A stretch of DNA of 64,000 nucleotides from an uncultured Bacteroidales bacterium (GTDB taxonomy: Bacteria > Bacteroidota > Bacteroidia > Bacteroidales > Bacteroidaceae), in contig CACYHW010000012.1 in assembly GCA_902774335.1 (NCBI GenBank), positions 1-64,000 on the forward strand. The letters are read 5' to 3'. The notes below the pieces were generated by a model. That model was not told where the DNA came from, did not search any database, and worked only from the letters and a program-made list of their open reading frames with translations. Below are positions 36,874 through 45,447 of the stretch, one piece after another. Within the stretch, counting starts at the first letter, position 1. Each line of letters opens with the position of its first letter. Both the position numbers and the translations under genes were made by a program.

Positions 36874-37290
36874 GTGGACAAACCGGAAAACATATTGTCT
36901 GAGCACGGGATCAAGCCGACAGCTAATAGGCTGCTGGTCTTGAAGGCGTTGTCGCAGAGTCAGCGACCGCTCACCATGTCCGAACTTGAGGATCAGATTG
37001 ACACCATCGACAAATCCGGTATATTCCGAACCCTGACTCTCTTCAAGGAACACCACCTGCTCCACCAGATTGACGACGGCTGCGAGGGCGTACGCTACGA
37101 GTTGTGCCACGCCCACGGCGATGTGGACGATGACCGCCACGTGCATTTCCACTGTGAGGTGTGTCACCGGACCTTCTGTCTGGAGGAACTGCCCATACCA
37201 TCTGTCACATACCCTGACGGCTATCAGGTAGAGAGCGTAAACTACATGGCCAAGGGCATATGCCCCGACTGTGCAAAAAAACAGAAGTAA
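36874..37290 (+). CDS. Fur/Zur-family metal-dependent repressor
   Basis: About 138 residues from the GTG at 36874; a TTG at 36853 would add seven residues encoded by the heptamer repeat. The N-terminal winged helix reads HGIKPTANRLLVLKAL...IDKSGIFRTLTLFKEHHLL. The C-terminal part has a His-rich metal segment (DVDDDRHVHFHCEVC) and the two structural-zinc pairs CEVC and CPDC. The family represses metal-uptake genes when loaded with Fe, Zn or Mn. The neighbouring CobW-type chaperone favours zinc sensing. The gene lies 24 bases after the CobW stop and overlaps the next ATG by one base (TAATG). Confidence 0.85.
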   Translation: MDKPENILSEHGIKPTANRLLVLKALSQSQRPLTMSELEDQIDTIDKSGIFRTLTLFKEHHLLHQIDDGCEGVRYELCHAHGDVDDDRHVHFHCEVCHRTFCLEELPIPSVTYPDGYQVESVNYMAKGICPDCAKKQK

Positions 37291-38357
37291 TGCAAAAGGT
37301 TCTGCTACATACCTGTTGTGCGCCATGCAGCGGAGCCATCATTGAGTGGATGCTGGCAAACGGCTACAAGCCCACCGTCTACTACTGCAATCCCAATATT
37401 TATCCCTATGAGGAGTATCTGGTACGCAAGCAGGAGTGCACCCGATATGCCACCGCGCAGAGTCTGGATATAATCGATGCCGATTATGACCACAACGCCT
37501 GGAAGTGTTGTGTCACAGGACTTGAGGGTGAGCCCGAGCGCGGAGCCCGATGCCTGGAGTGCTTCAAGATGCGTCTGCTCAGTGCTGCCAAATATGCGTC
37601 CGAGCACGGATTCACGCTCTTTACATCCACCCTTGATTCAAGCCGATGGAAACGCCACGACCAGATTGTGGAGGCAGGTAATTGGGCTGCAGCACAGTTC
37701 CATGGACTTACCTTCTGGGATAAGAACTGGCGTCAGGGCGGTTTGCAGGAACGCCGCTCACAAATCATAAAGGAGCAGGATTTCTACAACCAGCGCTACT
37801 GCGGCTGCGAATTCAGCATGCAGGCCATGCATGATGACAAGAAAATGGCCCGCCAGCATATCAGAAAGCTGGTATCGGTCATGACTCCCGAGAGCAAAGC
37901 CGCCCAGTCTGCTGCCGTCTGGGAGCGTCTGGAAAAGACTGAGGCATTCCGTAACGCAACAGACATTCTTGCATACTGGTCAATGGATGATGAGGTTCAG
38001 ACACCTGACTTTATAGAGAAGTGGACCGCCGCCGGAAAACGCTTCTACCTGCCCTCAATCCAGGGTGATGACCTTATAGTAAAGTCGTATAACGGCACGC
38101 TCCATCCCGGTGAGCAGTTCGGGATACCTGAGCCCGACGGCGGGCAGGTAAACGACCTGAGCCCTATCTCGCTGGTGCTGGTTCCTGGCCGCGCGTTCGA
38201 TGCAGCCGGTAACCGAATGGGCCGCGGCCGCGGATTCTACGACCGCTTGCTACCTCAGTTACCACATGCCATCAAGGCAGGAGTCTGCTTTGACTGCCAG
38301 AAACTGCCCTGCGTGCCGGTTGATGATAATGACATAAAAATGGATTTTGTGATATGA
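37290..38357 (+). CDS. Fusion of epoxyqueuosine reductase QueH and 5-formyltetrahydrofolate cyclo-ligase
   Basis: A 355-residue protein from the ATG at 37290. Residues 1-177 are a full QueH (formerly DUF208): HTCCAPCS at 7-14, NPNIYPYEEY at 34-43, GEPERGARCLECF at 80-92, and RYCGCEFS at 169-176. These are the cysteines for the Fe-S cluster and metal centre used in the last step of queuosine synthesis. Residues from about 182 to 355 are a 5-formyltetrahydrofolate cyclo-ligase, which makes 5,10-methenyl-THF with ATP; its ATP/folate loop is GRGRGFYDRLL. Both parts look complete, and no stop or frame change separates them. The stop overlaps the next ATG (ATGA). Confidence 0.88.
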   Translation: MQKVLLHTCCAPCSGAIIEWMLANGYKPTVYYCNPNIYPYEEYLVRKQECTRYATAQSLDIIDADYDHNAWKCCVTGLEGEPERGARCLECFKMRLLSAAKYASEHGFTLFTSTLDSSRWKRHDQIVEAGNWAAAQFHGLTFWDKNWRQGGLQERRSQIIKEQDFYNQRYCGCEFSMQAMHDDKKMARQHIRKLVSVMTPESKAAQSAAVWERLEKTEAFRNATDILAYWSMDDEVQTPDFIEKWTAAGKRFYLPSIQGDDLIVKSYNGTLHPGEQFGIPEPDGGQVNDLSPISLVLVPGRAFDAAGNRMGRGRGFYDRLLPQLPHAIKAGVCFDCQKLPCVPVDDNDIKMDFVI

Positions 38358-39121
38358 TACTCTGGTACTCCGGATGCGGCAACAGCCGTTTTGTGGCCGA
38401 TACCCTGTCTAAGGAACTCGGTGATGACAGCATGATATTCATCCCCGAGGCCGCCCGACAGGCAGCGGCTTTGGAATTCGGCCCCGATGAGGCACTGGGA
38501 ATAGTCTTTCCCGTGTATTCATGGTCAGTACCCAAACTGGTATCGGAGTTCCTGCGCACGGTCAGCATCAAAGGCAAACCATCCTATATATTCGCAGCCT
38601 GCACCTGTGGCGATCAGACCGGTCTTACGTATGAGCATCTCTGCAAGGACCTCAGCAAACAGGGATTGCAGTTGGACGCATTCTTCTCATTCCAGATGCC
38701 CGAGACCTACATCAACCTGCCCGGTTTCAGTCTGGACACCCCGGAGAACGCCAAGCGCAAGATTGACGGCACCAAAGAGAGCCTCAGTGAGGTCATCGGC
38801 CTTATAAAGCAGCGTGCGCAGGGTAATTATGACAAGTTGCGCGGCAGCAAGACATTCCTCAAATCCAATATCCTAAAGCCCCTGTTCTACGGCCTGCTCA
38901 TAACCGACCGCAAGTTCACGGTATCGGACGCCTGCATCGGCTGCGGCATCTGTGCCAAAAACTGCCCCCTGCAGAACATCACAATAGAGAATGACCGCCC
39001 CAAATGGAACGGTCATTGCACCAATTGCATGAGCTGTTATCACAGGTGTCCCAAGAACGCCATCAACTTTGGCAAGAACACCATTGGTAAAGGCCAATAC
39101 TATTACAAACAAGGAGATTAA
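38354..39121 (+). CDS. EFR1-family flavodoxin-ferredoxin protein
   Basis: A 255-residue protein. The N-terminal flavodoxin-like part has the FMN-loop motif YSGCGNSRFVAD and the strand-loop GIVFPVYSWSVPK. The C-terminal part has two four-cysteine clusters, CIGCGICAKNC and CTNCMSCYHRC, for [4Fe-4S] centres. It is thus a self-contained electron carrier in the cytoplasm. Its start overlaps the QueH-fusion stop by 4 bases. QueH needs electrons for epoxyqueuosine reduction, so this protein is a possible donor; that is inference from coupling alone. Confidence 0.85.
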   Translation: MILWYSGCGNSRFVADTLSKELGDDSMIFIPEAARQAAALEFGPDEALGIVFPVYSWSVPKLVSEFLRTVSIKGKPSYIFAACTCGDQTGLTYEHLCKDLSKQGLQLDAFFSFQMPETYINLPGFSLDTPENAKRKIDGTKESLSEVIGLIKQRAQGNYDKLRGSKTFLKSNILKPLFYGLLITDRKFTVSDACIGCGICAKNCPLQNITIENDRPKWNGHCTNCMSCYHRCPKNAINFGKNTIGKGQYYYKQGD

Positions 39122-39130
39122 ACTATTGTC

Positions 39131-40429
39131 TCAGTGAAGTCTGAAGTTTACAGGAACAGTATACTTCACTCTTACTTCCTTACCTGCCTGCTTGCCGGGT
39201 TTCCATGCGGGCATCATGCTGACAATTCGCAGTGCCTCTGCATCCAGGTCGGGATCGACACTCTTGACCACCTCCGGTTCAACGATTGAGCCGTCCTTGT
39301 TTACAACGAATGTCACAATAACACGTCCCTGAATCTCTTCCTCCTTGCAGCGCTCGGGGTAAGTGATATTATCCCTCAGGAACATCAGAAGGGCTTCGGT
39401 GCCTCCCTCAAACTCCGGCATTTCCTCAACTACCATGAATGCCATATCCTCGGGTGTGATTCCATGTCCGATAACACCATTTATGGTATCAACAGGAATG
39501 CTTCCCATATCGACAGCCTCAACGATATCAGCTTTTATGTTCTCAGAGTCGCCTGCATCGTCTTTGCATGCCGATGCCAGCAGTATAGCTAATGTCACAG
39601 CGGGCAACATGAGTAATACTCTCAAACGCGCCCAAGGATTTGTAGAATGTCTGTTCATCATAACAATTCTTTTTTTGGTTGAACAATTTGCAAAATTATT
39701 TGTAGTTGTCGCAAAGCTGCCCTGCAGTGCAGCACGGACAAGACAAATCTGATATCGGCGGCCGTCAAAACCGTTCTCCAGCACGGAGGCATCGGCCTCG
39801 AACTCATGAACCTCAAGCAGGCTGTTCTTAAGCATCCATGCGGCGGGGTTGAACCACTGTACCGCGCAGCACAGCTGAGCCAGGATAAGGTCTACCGAGT
39901 GGTGATGCCTTACATGTGCCTGCTCGTGGGTTATTATCATTGCGCCGTTGGACTCGTAATCCTTTCTTGAGATCACTATGTAGTTACGCCAGCTGAACGG
40001 GGCGTAGTTACGGTCGGTAATGACCAGGCGAGATCCGTCCGAGAGAACCCTTGAACGGCGGTGGCAGATTATCTCCGAGCTCAACACTCCTATCATGATC
40101 TTGAACAGGCAGATTACCACTCCTGCCAGATAGACCATAGTGAGTATTGACAGCAGGTTTACATGATGGCCGGTCTGAGCTGCCTGTGCGGGAGCAACAC
40201 CCATGGTACCATCGGCATAAACCAATATCTCGTTCATCATATAGCTGATAGGAGCCATAGCCTTGGAGCTGACGCTCTTGAAATGCATCAGGGGAACAAC
40301 TGCGGCAAGTGCCAGCGAAGTCAGGAGCACCCAACGGTTGAAAGCGTGGAACGTGGTGCGGCTCAGCGCGATACGGTAAGCAACCACCATCATGGCCAGC
40401 GATATGGCCGATACTATAAGGTAAATCAT
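39131..40429 (-). CDS. M56 (BlaR1/MecR1-type) membrane metallopeptidase with TonB-like C-terminal domain
   Basis: A 432-residue protein. Hydrophobic segments lie at about residues 1-20, 33-52, 90-115 and 270-290. The zinc-peptidase motif is HEQAHVRHHH, followed by the third-ligand region EVHEFEADA. The C-terminal 90 residues form a TonB/energiser-type fold (YPERCKEEEIQGRVIVTFVVNKDGSI...). There is no penicillin-binding sensor domain, so this is not a classical beta-lactam sensor. It is probably a site-1-like protease that inactivates the BlaI-type repressor encoded just upstream (4-base overlap) in answer to an envelope signal. Confidence 0.85.
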   Translation of the reverse strand: MIYLIVSAISLAMMVVAYRIALSRTTFHAFNRWVLLTSLALAAVVPLMHFKSVSSKAMAPISYMMNEILVYADGTMGVAPAQAAQTGHHVNLLSILTMVYLAGVVICLFKIMIGVLSSEIICHRRSRVLSDGSRLVITDRNYAPFSWRNYIVISRKDYESNGAMIITHEQAHVRHHHSVDLILAQLCCAVQWFNPAAWMLKNSLLEVHEFEADASVLENGFDGRRYQICLVRAALQGSFATTTNNFANCSTKKRIVMMNRHSTNPWARLRVLLMLPAVTLAILLASACKDDAGDSENIKADIVEAVDMGSIPVDTINGVIGHGITPEDMAFMVVEEMPEFEGGTEALLMFLRDNITYPERCKEEEIQGRVIVTFVVNKDGSIVEPEVVKSVDPDLDAEALRIVSMMPAWKPGKQAGKEVRVKYTVPVNFRLH

Positions 40430-40797
40430 GACTTTGAGGTTTCAAGCATGTTCAACATATCAATAAGCTCACGTACATCGGAGTCACTAAGACCCGATTC
40501 CATAATAAAGGTATTGACCATGGAGCGGGCAGATCCGTTAAAGAGTTTGTCCTTCATCTCGGTCAGTGTCCATCGGGTGTACTCACCTTTCTCTACCAAC
40601 GGATAGTAGATGTGTTTACGTCCCTCTTCCTGATACGATATGAATTCCTTCTTCTCAAGTATACGCAGGAACGTAAGTATTGTATTATAGGCCGGTTTGG
40701 GCTCAGGAAGGAAACCCACAACGTCATCGACGCTGCAATGACGGTGCTCCCAGAGCACGTTCATTACCATCTGTTCTTTCTCGGTCAAGGCTTTCAT
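40426..40797 (-). CDS. BlaI/MecI/CopY-family repressor
   Basis: A 123-residue winged-helix repressor: LTEKEQMVMNVLWEHRHCSVDDV, the recognition helix region PKPAYNTILTFLRILEKKEFI, and a C-terminal dimer part. Such proteins are released from DNA by proteolysis through a partner M56 peptidase, here the next gene. A dyad AACTAA-N4-TTAGTT lies 8 bases before the ATG and is the likely autoregulatory operator. Confidence 0.92.
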   Translation of the reverse strand: MKALTEKEQMVMNVLWEHRHCSVDDVVGFLPEPKPAYNTILTFLRILEKKEFISYQEEGRKHIYYPLVEKGEYTRWTLTEMKDKLFNGSARSMVNTFIMESGLSDSDVRELIDMLNMLETSKS

Positions 40798-40804
40798 CGG
40801 TTCT

Positions 40805-40820
40805 AACTAATCTTTTAGTT
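40805..40820. promoter_or_regulatory. Candidate BlaI-type operator
   Basis: AACTAATCTTTTAGTT is a perfect dyad (AACTAA/TTAGTT, 4-base spacer) directly upstream of the blaI-like gene. It resembles the ACTA/TAGT half-sites of BlaI/MecI operators. Confidence 0.55.
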
Positions 40821-40856
40821 GACACAGCAAAGAAAAGCCCTCAAAACCCCGAAAGC

Positions 40857-40892
40857 AAAAAAATCCCGCACAATTTCTGCAATTGTGCGGGA
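40857..40892 (-). terminator. Intrinsic terminator after the second GH3 gene
   Basis: On the minus strand a perfect 12-bp stem (TCCCGCACAATT/AATTGTGCGGGA, 40864-40875 and 40881-40892, 5-nt loop) is followed by a run of seven T (plus strand 40857-40863). It lies 34 bases after the GH3 stop. Confidence 0.85.
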
Positions 40893-40925
40893 CTTTAACC
40901 TAAATATTTAGTTGTTAACAGTGGC

Positions 40926-43583
40926 TTACAGCACCTCGAAGTCAAGTGACTGCAGATCCTTATCGGCCGATGAAGATCCGTACAGCAGTTTGTATTTGCC
41001 GCTGAAGGTTGAAACCTCGTCGATCTTCTCGTCATAGTACTGGAATGACTTGCCGGTAAGGGTGATGACAGCGTTTGCGGTCTCGCCAGCCTTAAGAGTT
41101 ACGCGCTGGAAGCCCTGAAGACCCTTGATAGGAGCAGCAGGGTTGTCAAGACTCTTAACGTAAACCTGAACGATCTCGGTACCCTCACGCTTGCCGGTGT
41201 TGGTAACGGGGATTGTAATGGTTACGCTTCCGTTCTTCTTCATTGAGTTCTTGGAAACGGTAGCCTGACCGTACTGGTAAGTGGTGTAACTCAGACCATA
41301 TCCGAACGGATAGAGAGGCTCACCCTTGAAGTAACGGTATGTGCGGTTCTCCATTGAGTAGTCGGTGAACTCAGGAAGCTGATCGGTTGACTTGTAGAAT
41401 GTAACAGGCAGTTTGGCGCTGGGGTTGCAGTCACCGTTCAGGATCTCTGCAAGAGCCTGGGCACCGCCCTGACCGGGATACCATGCCTGGATAAGGGCAT
41501 CGAACTGATCCTCAAGTGAGCCGAATCCCATGCAAGAGCCGGCGCAGTCAACAAAGATGACGGGCTTGCCGGTAGCGTGCATGGCACGGATAAGACGCTG
41601 CTGAACGGCAGGAATCTCGATATCGGGCTTATCGCCGCCCTCACCCTCCATTGAAGGAGTGATACCGCCGATGATAATGATAGCGTCAACATTGTCGGCA
41701 ACCAGCTTCTTGCCAAGATCCTCGAACTCGGCGATCTTCTGTACGCAGAACTGAACGTTCAGACGTGCAAACTGACCTGTAGCGTGAGTATACTCGATCT
41801 TGATATCGTAGGTCTGGCCTTTGGTAACCTTGAATGACTTCATCTGCTGCATGCCGCCACGGCCACCGAATCCGCCAAAGCCGCCAAAGCCGCCGAATCC
41901 GCCGAATCCGCCACGGCCACCCTGTGAAGCCTTAGCCTCCTCGACCAGACGGCCGTTTACATAGAGCTTGTAGCCGTTGTCTGAGCTGATGTTGTAGCTC
42001 ATGTCACCGCTGAAGGGAGCAACCAGCTTACCGGTCAGACGGGCCGATATGTTATCGGTCTGATCCAGACCCTCAACAAAGTTGTAAGCGCCAAAGTTGC
42101 TGAAGTTAACCTCGGTGTAGTTACCGCTTACAGCAGGAGCGCCGCTGAAGTTGGTGTTCTTCCAGAACTCACCCTTGAGGCCCTTGCCACCGTTGATGTC
42201 CTGAGTGTAGTATGTTGTGTAGTACTCGTTGCGGATCTCGCAGGCACGGTCATAAACGATCTCGGTGTTGGGGAAGAACTTCTTGATACCGTCCAGAAGT
42301 GAACGTGTATGCTCCTCGGTGGGGCTGCCGCCGTACTCACCGTTCATCATGCTGCGGTCATCGGCATTAGGACCTACAACAGCCAGCTTCTTGATGTTCT
42401 TGTCAAGAGGCAAGATGCCGTTGTTCTTAAGCAGAACCATTGACTGGCGTGCAGCCTCGACTGCCAGCTGGTCATTCTTCTCGCTGCTGATAACGTCCTC
42501 GCCCAAGTTTGCCCAAGGCAGCATCTCGGCGGGATCAAACATACCCAGCTCAAAGCGACCCTTAAGCACGCGGCGAAGAGCTACGTCAATATCGGCCTCG
42601 TTGATGCTACCCTTCTCCAGACCACCTACGAGTGACATGAATGCCTTACCGCACTCAAGGTCTGTACCGGAAAGCACTGCATCAACAGATGCGCTCTCTG
42701 CATCGGGATGAGTACCGTGCTGGTTCTTGTTGTAGAAGTTGTTGATGGCGTCGCAGTCTGTCAGGACGATTGCCTTGTAACCCCACTTCTCACGCAGGAT
42801 ATTGGTAAGCAGACGGTCGCTGCCGCAGCAAGGAACACCCTCATAACGGTTGTATGCGCACATAACCTCCTGTACGTTACCCTCCTGAACCAGAGCCTTG
42901 AAGGCAGGCAGGTAGGTTTCCCACAGGTCACGCATTGAAACAACTGCATCGTAACGGTGACGCTGGCTCTCAGGACCGCTGTGAACTGCATAGTGCTTGG
43001 CGCAGGCATGAGTCTTGTAGTACTTCTTGTCATTGCCCTGCATACCCTTTACGTTGGCAACACCCAGAACGCTCATGTGGTAAGGATCCTCACCGTAAGC
43101 CTCCTGACCGCGGCCCCAGCGGGGATCACGGAAGATGTTTACGTTGGGGCACCAGAATGTAAGTTCAGGATTGCCGGGAACGTAGTTGGCACCCATCTGA
43201 ACGTTAAAGATGTTGTGGTCCGAACGGTTCCAGTTGGCACGTGCCTCGTCGGACACTGCGCTGAATACGTCGTAAACCAACTGCTCGTTGAATGAAGCAC
43301 CCATGCCGATAGGCTGAGGGAATACGGTGTAGCCGCCCTGACGAACGCCGTGGCAGGCCTCTGACCACCAGTTATACGAAGGTATACCCAGACGGTCTAC
43401 TGATACTGACTTGTTCATGATAAGACCCACCTTCTCCTCGGGAGTGAGCAGTGAGATCAGATTATCAACACGCTTGTCAACCTTAAGGTTGGGATTCTGG
43501 AAAGGATACTCATACTTTCCGCTACCGCAAGACAGCAGGAATGCTGCTGCAGCAAAGGCAATCATGCCTGAAATTCTTTTCAT
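40926..43583 (-). CDS. Glycoside hydrolase family 3 lipoprotein with PA14 domain (second copy)
   Basis: An 885-residue paralogue of the enzyme at 24527-27160. The lipobox is LLSC (Cys19), and the next residues KYEYPFQNP are almost the same in both. The putative nucleophile is Asp276 in IVLTDCDA, and AKHYAVHSGPE is present. The GH3 C-terminal domain is split by a PA14-like insertion with a GGFGGFGGFGGF loop at about residues 566-585, and a fibronectin-III-like end follows. It is predicted to be a beta-glucosidase- or beta-xylosidase-type exoglycosidase. It is monocistronic, with its own terminator at 40857-40892. Confidence 0.9.
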   Translation of the reverse strand: MKRISGMIAFAAAAFLLSCGSGKYEYPFQNPNLKVDKRVDNLISLLTPEEKVGLIMNKSVSVDRLGIPSYNWWSEACHGVRQGGYTVFPQPIGMGASFNEQLVYDVFSAVSDEARANWNRSDHNIFNVQMGANYVPGNPELTFWCPNVNIFRDPRWGRGQEAYGEDPYHMSVLGVANVKGMQGNDKKYYKTHACAKHYAVHSGPESQRHRYDAVVSMRDLWETYLPAFKALVQEGNVQEVMCAYNRYEGVPCCGSDRLLTNILREKWGYKAIVLTDCDAINNFYNKNQHGTHPDAESASVDAVLSGTDLECGKAFMSLVGGLEKGSINEADIDVALRRVLKGRFELGMFDPAEMLPWANLGEDVISSEKNDQLAVEAARQSMVLLKNNGILPLDKNIKKLAVVGPNADDRSMMNGEYGGSPTEEHTRSLLDGIKKFFPNTEIVYDRACEIRNEYYTTYYTQDINGGKGLKGEFWKNTNFSGAPAVSGNYTEVNFSNFGAYNFVEGLDQTDNISARLTGKLVAPFSGDMSYNISSDNGYKLYVNGRLVEEAKASQGGRGGFGGFGGFGGFGGFGGRGGMQQMKSFKVTKGQTYDIKIEYTHATGQFARLNVQFCVQKIAEFEDLGKKLVADNVDAIIIIGGITPSMEGEGGDKPDIEIPAVQQRLIRAMHATGKPVIFVDCAGSCMGFGSLEDQFDALIQAWYPGQGGAQALAEILNGDCNPSAKLPVTFYKSTDQLPEFTDYSMENRTYRYFKGEPLYPFGYGLSYTTYQYGQATVSKNSMKKNGSVTITIPVTNTGKREGTEIVQVYVKSLDNPAAPIKGLQGFQRVTLKAGETANAVITLTGKSFQYYDEKIDEVSTFSGKYKLLYGSSSADKDLQSLDFEVL

Positions 43584-43662
43584 AAGTTATTAATTGTGTA
43601 TACTAGTGTCCGTTTTCACAAAAGTCACGCAAATTACGCAAAAAAATCGCTTTCCGCCAAGG

Positions 43663-45447
43663 CTATTCAACCAAGAACGTACGGTATATAGATCCGGATG
43701 TTCCGTCCAGATACTGGACTTGTGCCTTGATCTCAGCCATACCCGGTTCAGGAGCGGTTTTTCCTTCCGAACAAATGCCACCGTTCACAGTCCACTCCAC
43801 CGTTTTGACCGGCATATAACCTGTGGTGAGCGAGAGTTCATATAATCCGGGTGTCCGGGACCGTTCCACAAGAATCAGCGGATCGCGGGTTACACCGCAC
43901 GTTACATATTTCTGATCAGGCAGCAGATCACGGTTTCCGGACATCGGCACCCACACACTGTCTGCCGTCATTATGTAGAGTTTGAAAACATCCGTGAGTT
44001 CAGGATCCACGTTCAATACTCCAAGACTGATATCCTCTACGACATAAGATGAATTATCATCTATTGTCATGAATGAATAACCTAAATCCTGCTTTATGTT
44101 TCCATCCTTGTCCTCAAGACAGACCTTAAGTCCGATTTCCGGACAGTTGGGATCCACTTGATCCATCGGACCCACCCTGAAAGACATTTGCGAGCCCTTT
44201 GCAATATACTCCGATTTAGGATTAAAACCGTAATGGCCGTTTCTCATCACCATTGAAAACGGAGGAATGACATGCCGGAATTCCTGTCCGGTTCCCGGAG
44301 TGATACCTACTATCGCTTGCTGGTCGTCAGGAAAAGTAAAACCTATTTTTTCGGGCAGTGTCAGGTCAAGGGTATAGAATCCGTTGGCACCCACATCGCC
44401 CCATCCCCAATTGAAATGAAGCATTTTCCCTTGTACATCATATCCGTCACACACAAATGCATGACCGCCATCGTCACCATCTCCGGAATAAAGAACCAGA
44501 CGATCCTGATCTATCTCTTCCATAATCACGGAACGCCACTCGTCAAGAGAGTAATTTGACCTTGGCAGTATAGCCGCCGTTTTATATCCGAGATGATCAC
44601 TCAGCGATTTCACCACGTTTGACAGATATGCCCCCGATTGATCATATGAGAAAACAGTCTCAACCATCACACTGCAGTCGTAGGCAAGCTGCGCCACCTT
44701 CCTCTCCTGTTCCTTTGTCCAGGCCGTTTTTTTATTTTGGCTATATTTCAGCGGCATTGATTCCCAATCGTAATAATGATTGTCAATGGAATACGCAGGA
44801 ATATACATATCCAATCCCTCAAACATGCCACTGGCATAACCGCCTATTGTTCCATGTCCGTGTTCAGGCCACTTGTAATATCTCAGAATTATGGCCAGGG
44901 CGGTAGCGACACAACCAACAGCCGCTCTTTTGTTTTCATTCGTAACTATAGGACATAAATCATTGAAAGGTGAGCTCTGATGCCAGAATGCTGTTTCAAT
45001 CACCTTTCTTTCACTGCTCTGCGGATTATTACCGTTCAACAGTCTCTGCCATTCGGCAGCAACCTCCCGGGATGCCTTCAGGTCCGATCCGCGGACCGCA
45101 TCGACATAACCGCTCACACCTTCCATCCACCACTTCAGGTTATCAGGCAGATCGGTATCGTCAAACGATCCGGAATCCGAATATGCAAGAACCGGAGAAA
45201 CCCGGTCATCGGCCGCGATGACAACCCATCCTCCACCGGGATAGTTGCACACATAGTATCCCGGATACGAAACCTGCGTTCCGCGTCCGGCAGCCCTGTA
45301 AGCATCGGTATTATCAGGAAGCGGCATATCCTCCACGCCAAGCTTGCTGCCCGCACAACGTGCTGCAGTCTGAGGCGAAACCAACTCTGCCCTGAGCGGC
45401 ATCAGCTGTGTCAGGACAAGAAACAGTATTACGACTAACTTCTTCAT
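43663..45447 (-). CDS. C10-family (streptopain-like) cysteine protease
   Basis: A 594-residue secreted protein. After the signal peptide (to about residue 20) comes a propeptide of the C10/SPI type (GYYVCNYPGGGWVVIAADDR). The catalytic domain has Cys179 in RAAVGCVATALA, His329 in DGGHAFVCDGYD and NWGWG at 346-350, as in streptopain. A C-terminal region of about 200 residues with beta structure follows. The family consists of secreted zymogens that cut host or self proteins. The ATG overlaps the stop of the upstream fimbrillin-like lipoprotein gene (4 bases), so they are made together; that protein could be an anchor, substrate or inhibitor. Confidence 0.9.
   Translation of the reverse strand: MKKLVVILFLVLTQLMPLRAELVSPQTAARCAGSKLGVEDMPLPDNTDAYRAAGRGTQVSYPGYYVCNYPGGGWVVIAADDRVSPVLAYSDSGSFDDTDLPDNLKWWMEGVSGYVDAVRGSDLKASREVAAEWQRLLNGNNPQSSERKVIETAFWHQSSPFNDLCPIVTNENKRAAVGCVATALAIILRYYKWPEHGHGTIGGYASGMFEGLDMYIPAYSIDNHYYDWESMPLKYSQNKKTAWTKEQERKVAQLAYDCSVMVETVFSYDQSGAYLSNVVKSLSDHLGYKTAAILPRSNYSLDEWRSVIMEEIDQDRLVLYSGDGDDGGHAFVCDGYDVQGKMLHFNWGWGDVGANGFYTLDLTLPEKIGFTFPDDQQAIVGITPGTGQEFRHVIPPFSMVMRNGHYGFNPKSEYIAKGSQMSFRVGPMDQVDPNCPEIGLKVCLEDKDGNIKQDLGYSFMTIDDNSSYVVEDISLGVLNVDPELTDVFKLYIMTADSVWVPMSGNRDLLPDQKYVTCGVTRDPLILVERSRTPGLYELSLTTGYMPVKTVEWTVNGGICSEGKTAPEPGMAEIKAQVQYLDGTSGSIYRTFLVE

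Noticed and set aside
39131-40797. Beta-lactam resistance locus (blaR1-blaI)
   Set aside because: The M56 protein lacks the penicillin-binding sensor domain and no beta-lactamase or PBP2a gene is nearby.
43663-45447. Gingipain-like pilin-processing protease
   Set aside because: The catalytic motifs are those of the C10 (streptopain) family, not the C25 gingipains, and Arg specificity cannot be inferred.
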